Origin: Planctomycetota bacterium
GTDB lineage: Bacteria > Planctomycetota > UBA1135 > GCA-002686595
DNA: 43,988 nt
NCBI GenBank assembly: GCA_020847695.1
Contig: JADLBP010000109.1
Span: 1-43,988 of the forward strand
Direction: 5' to 3'
Part shown: positions 43,930 to 43,988 of the stretch, one piece after another
Position numbering within the stretch: the stretch's first letter is position 1
How the letters are laid out: each line of letters starts with the position of its first letter
Program-made: the position numbers and the translations under genes
The notes under the pieces: model-generated
What the model was told of the DNA's origin: nothing
Databases searched by the model: none
What the model saw: only the letters and a program-made list of their open reading frames with translations

Positions 43930-43988
43930 GGTCCGAGCGCCGTCCGTGCGAGCGAACGCCCCGGAGACGCCCGGGCACGCGGATTGAA

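Noticed and set aside
43793..43987. A 64-codon plus-strand ORF diverging from moxR
   Set aside because: It runs through the leader repeats, has no recognisable features and reaches the window edge; composition is that of intergenic sequence.

Overview
This is a very G+C-rich bacterial chromosome segment with strong G/C bias at third codon positions and many long antisense shadow ORFs. The gene families point to a member of the Planctomycetota: MoxR/DUF58/Bat operon, secreted YxWV-repeat-like protein, multihaem cytochrome, sialate O-acetylesterase with Gfo/Idh/MocA oxidoreductase, FkbM methyltransferase, fused transporter-like/spermidine synthase-like protein, and a 14-gene nuo operon with a short NuoG. 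This assignment is an inference; the window holds no rRNA or other phylogenetic marker that settles it. I saw no tRNA, rRNA, insertion sequence, prophage or CRISPR array.

Layout. (1) 1-5203, plus strand: the 3' part of a protein resembling an inactivated peptidase, an RNA-type metallo-beta-lactamase, a secreted five-haem cytochrome c and a secreted VWA protein. (2) 5204-5498: a leader with a dyad repeat, then 5499-18853, a complete nuoABCDEFGHIJKLMN operon (respiratory complex I). Genes overlap or are separated by at most 12 nt, and a perfect 15-bp hairpin follows nuoN. (3) 19050-21056: a TonB-dependent receptor, convergent with and overlapping a minus-strand methyltransferase/P-loop kinase fusion that follows a PilZ gene. 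(4) 22930-28088, plus strand: a compact thioredoxin-like / class V aminotransferase / membrane-spermidine-synthase-like-TPR operon, then a small secreted protein with a clear terminator. (5) 28212-33993, minus strand: a Wzx-like flippase and FkbM methyltransferase behind a well-formed sigma70-type promoter, and a carbohydrate trio (Gfo/Idh/MocA oxidoreductase, ribokinase-like kinase, sialate O-acetylesterase-like hydrolase) preceded by a 16-bp tandem repeat. (6) 34275-43787, minus strand: a MoxR - DUF58 - membrane protein - BatA-like - BatB-like - TPR-type lipoprotein/membrane protein operon followed by a 1284-aa unrecognised envelope protein.

How the parts work together. The nuo operon encodes the whole proton-pumping NADH:quinone oxidoreductase. 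The MoxR-to-1284-aa block looks like an envelope machine: a cytoplasmic AAA+ ATPase, a DUF58 adaptor, membrane-anchored VWA proteins and large periplasmic helical proteins. The most intriguing single observation is in this block. The TPR-type gene ends at a UGA, but the same frame runs on for 39 codons of Gly/Ser/Lys-rich, protein-like sequence to a second UGA. The first UGA is followed by Q-G-C, so decoding it as selenocysteine (or Cys in relatives) would make a U-x-x-C motif, and a short stem with a GGUC loop lies just downstream. It is a candidate recoded or recently truncated gene.
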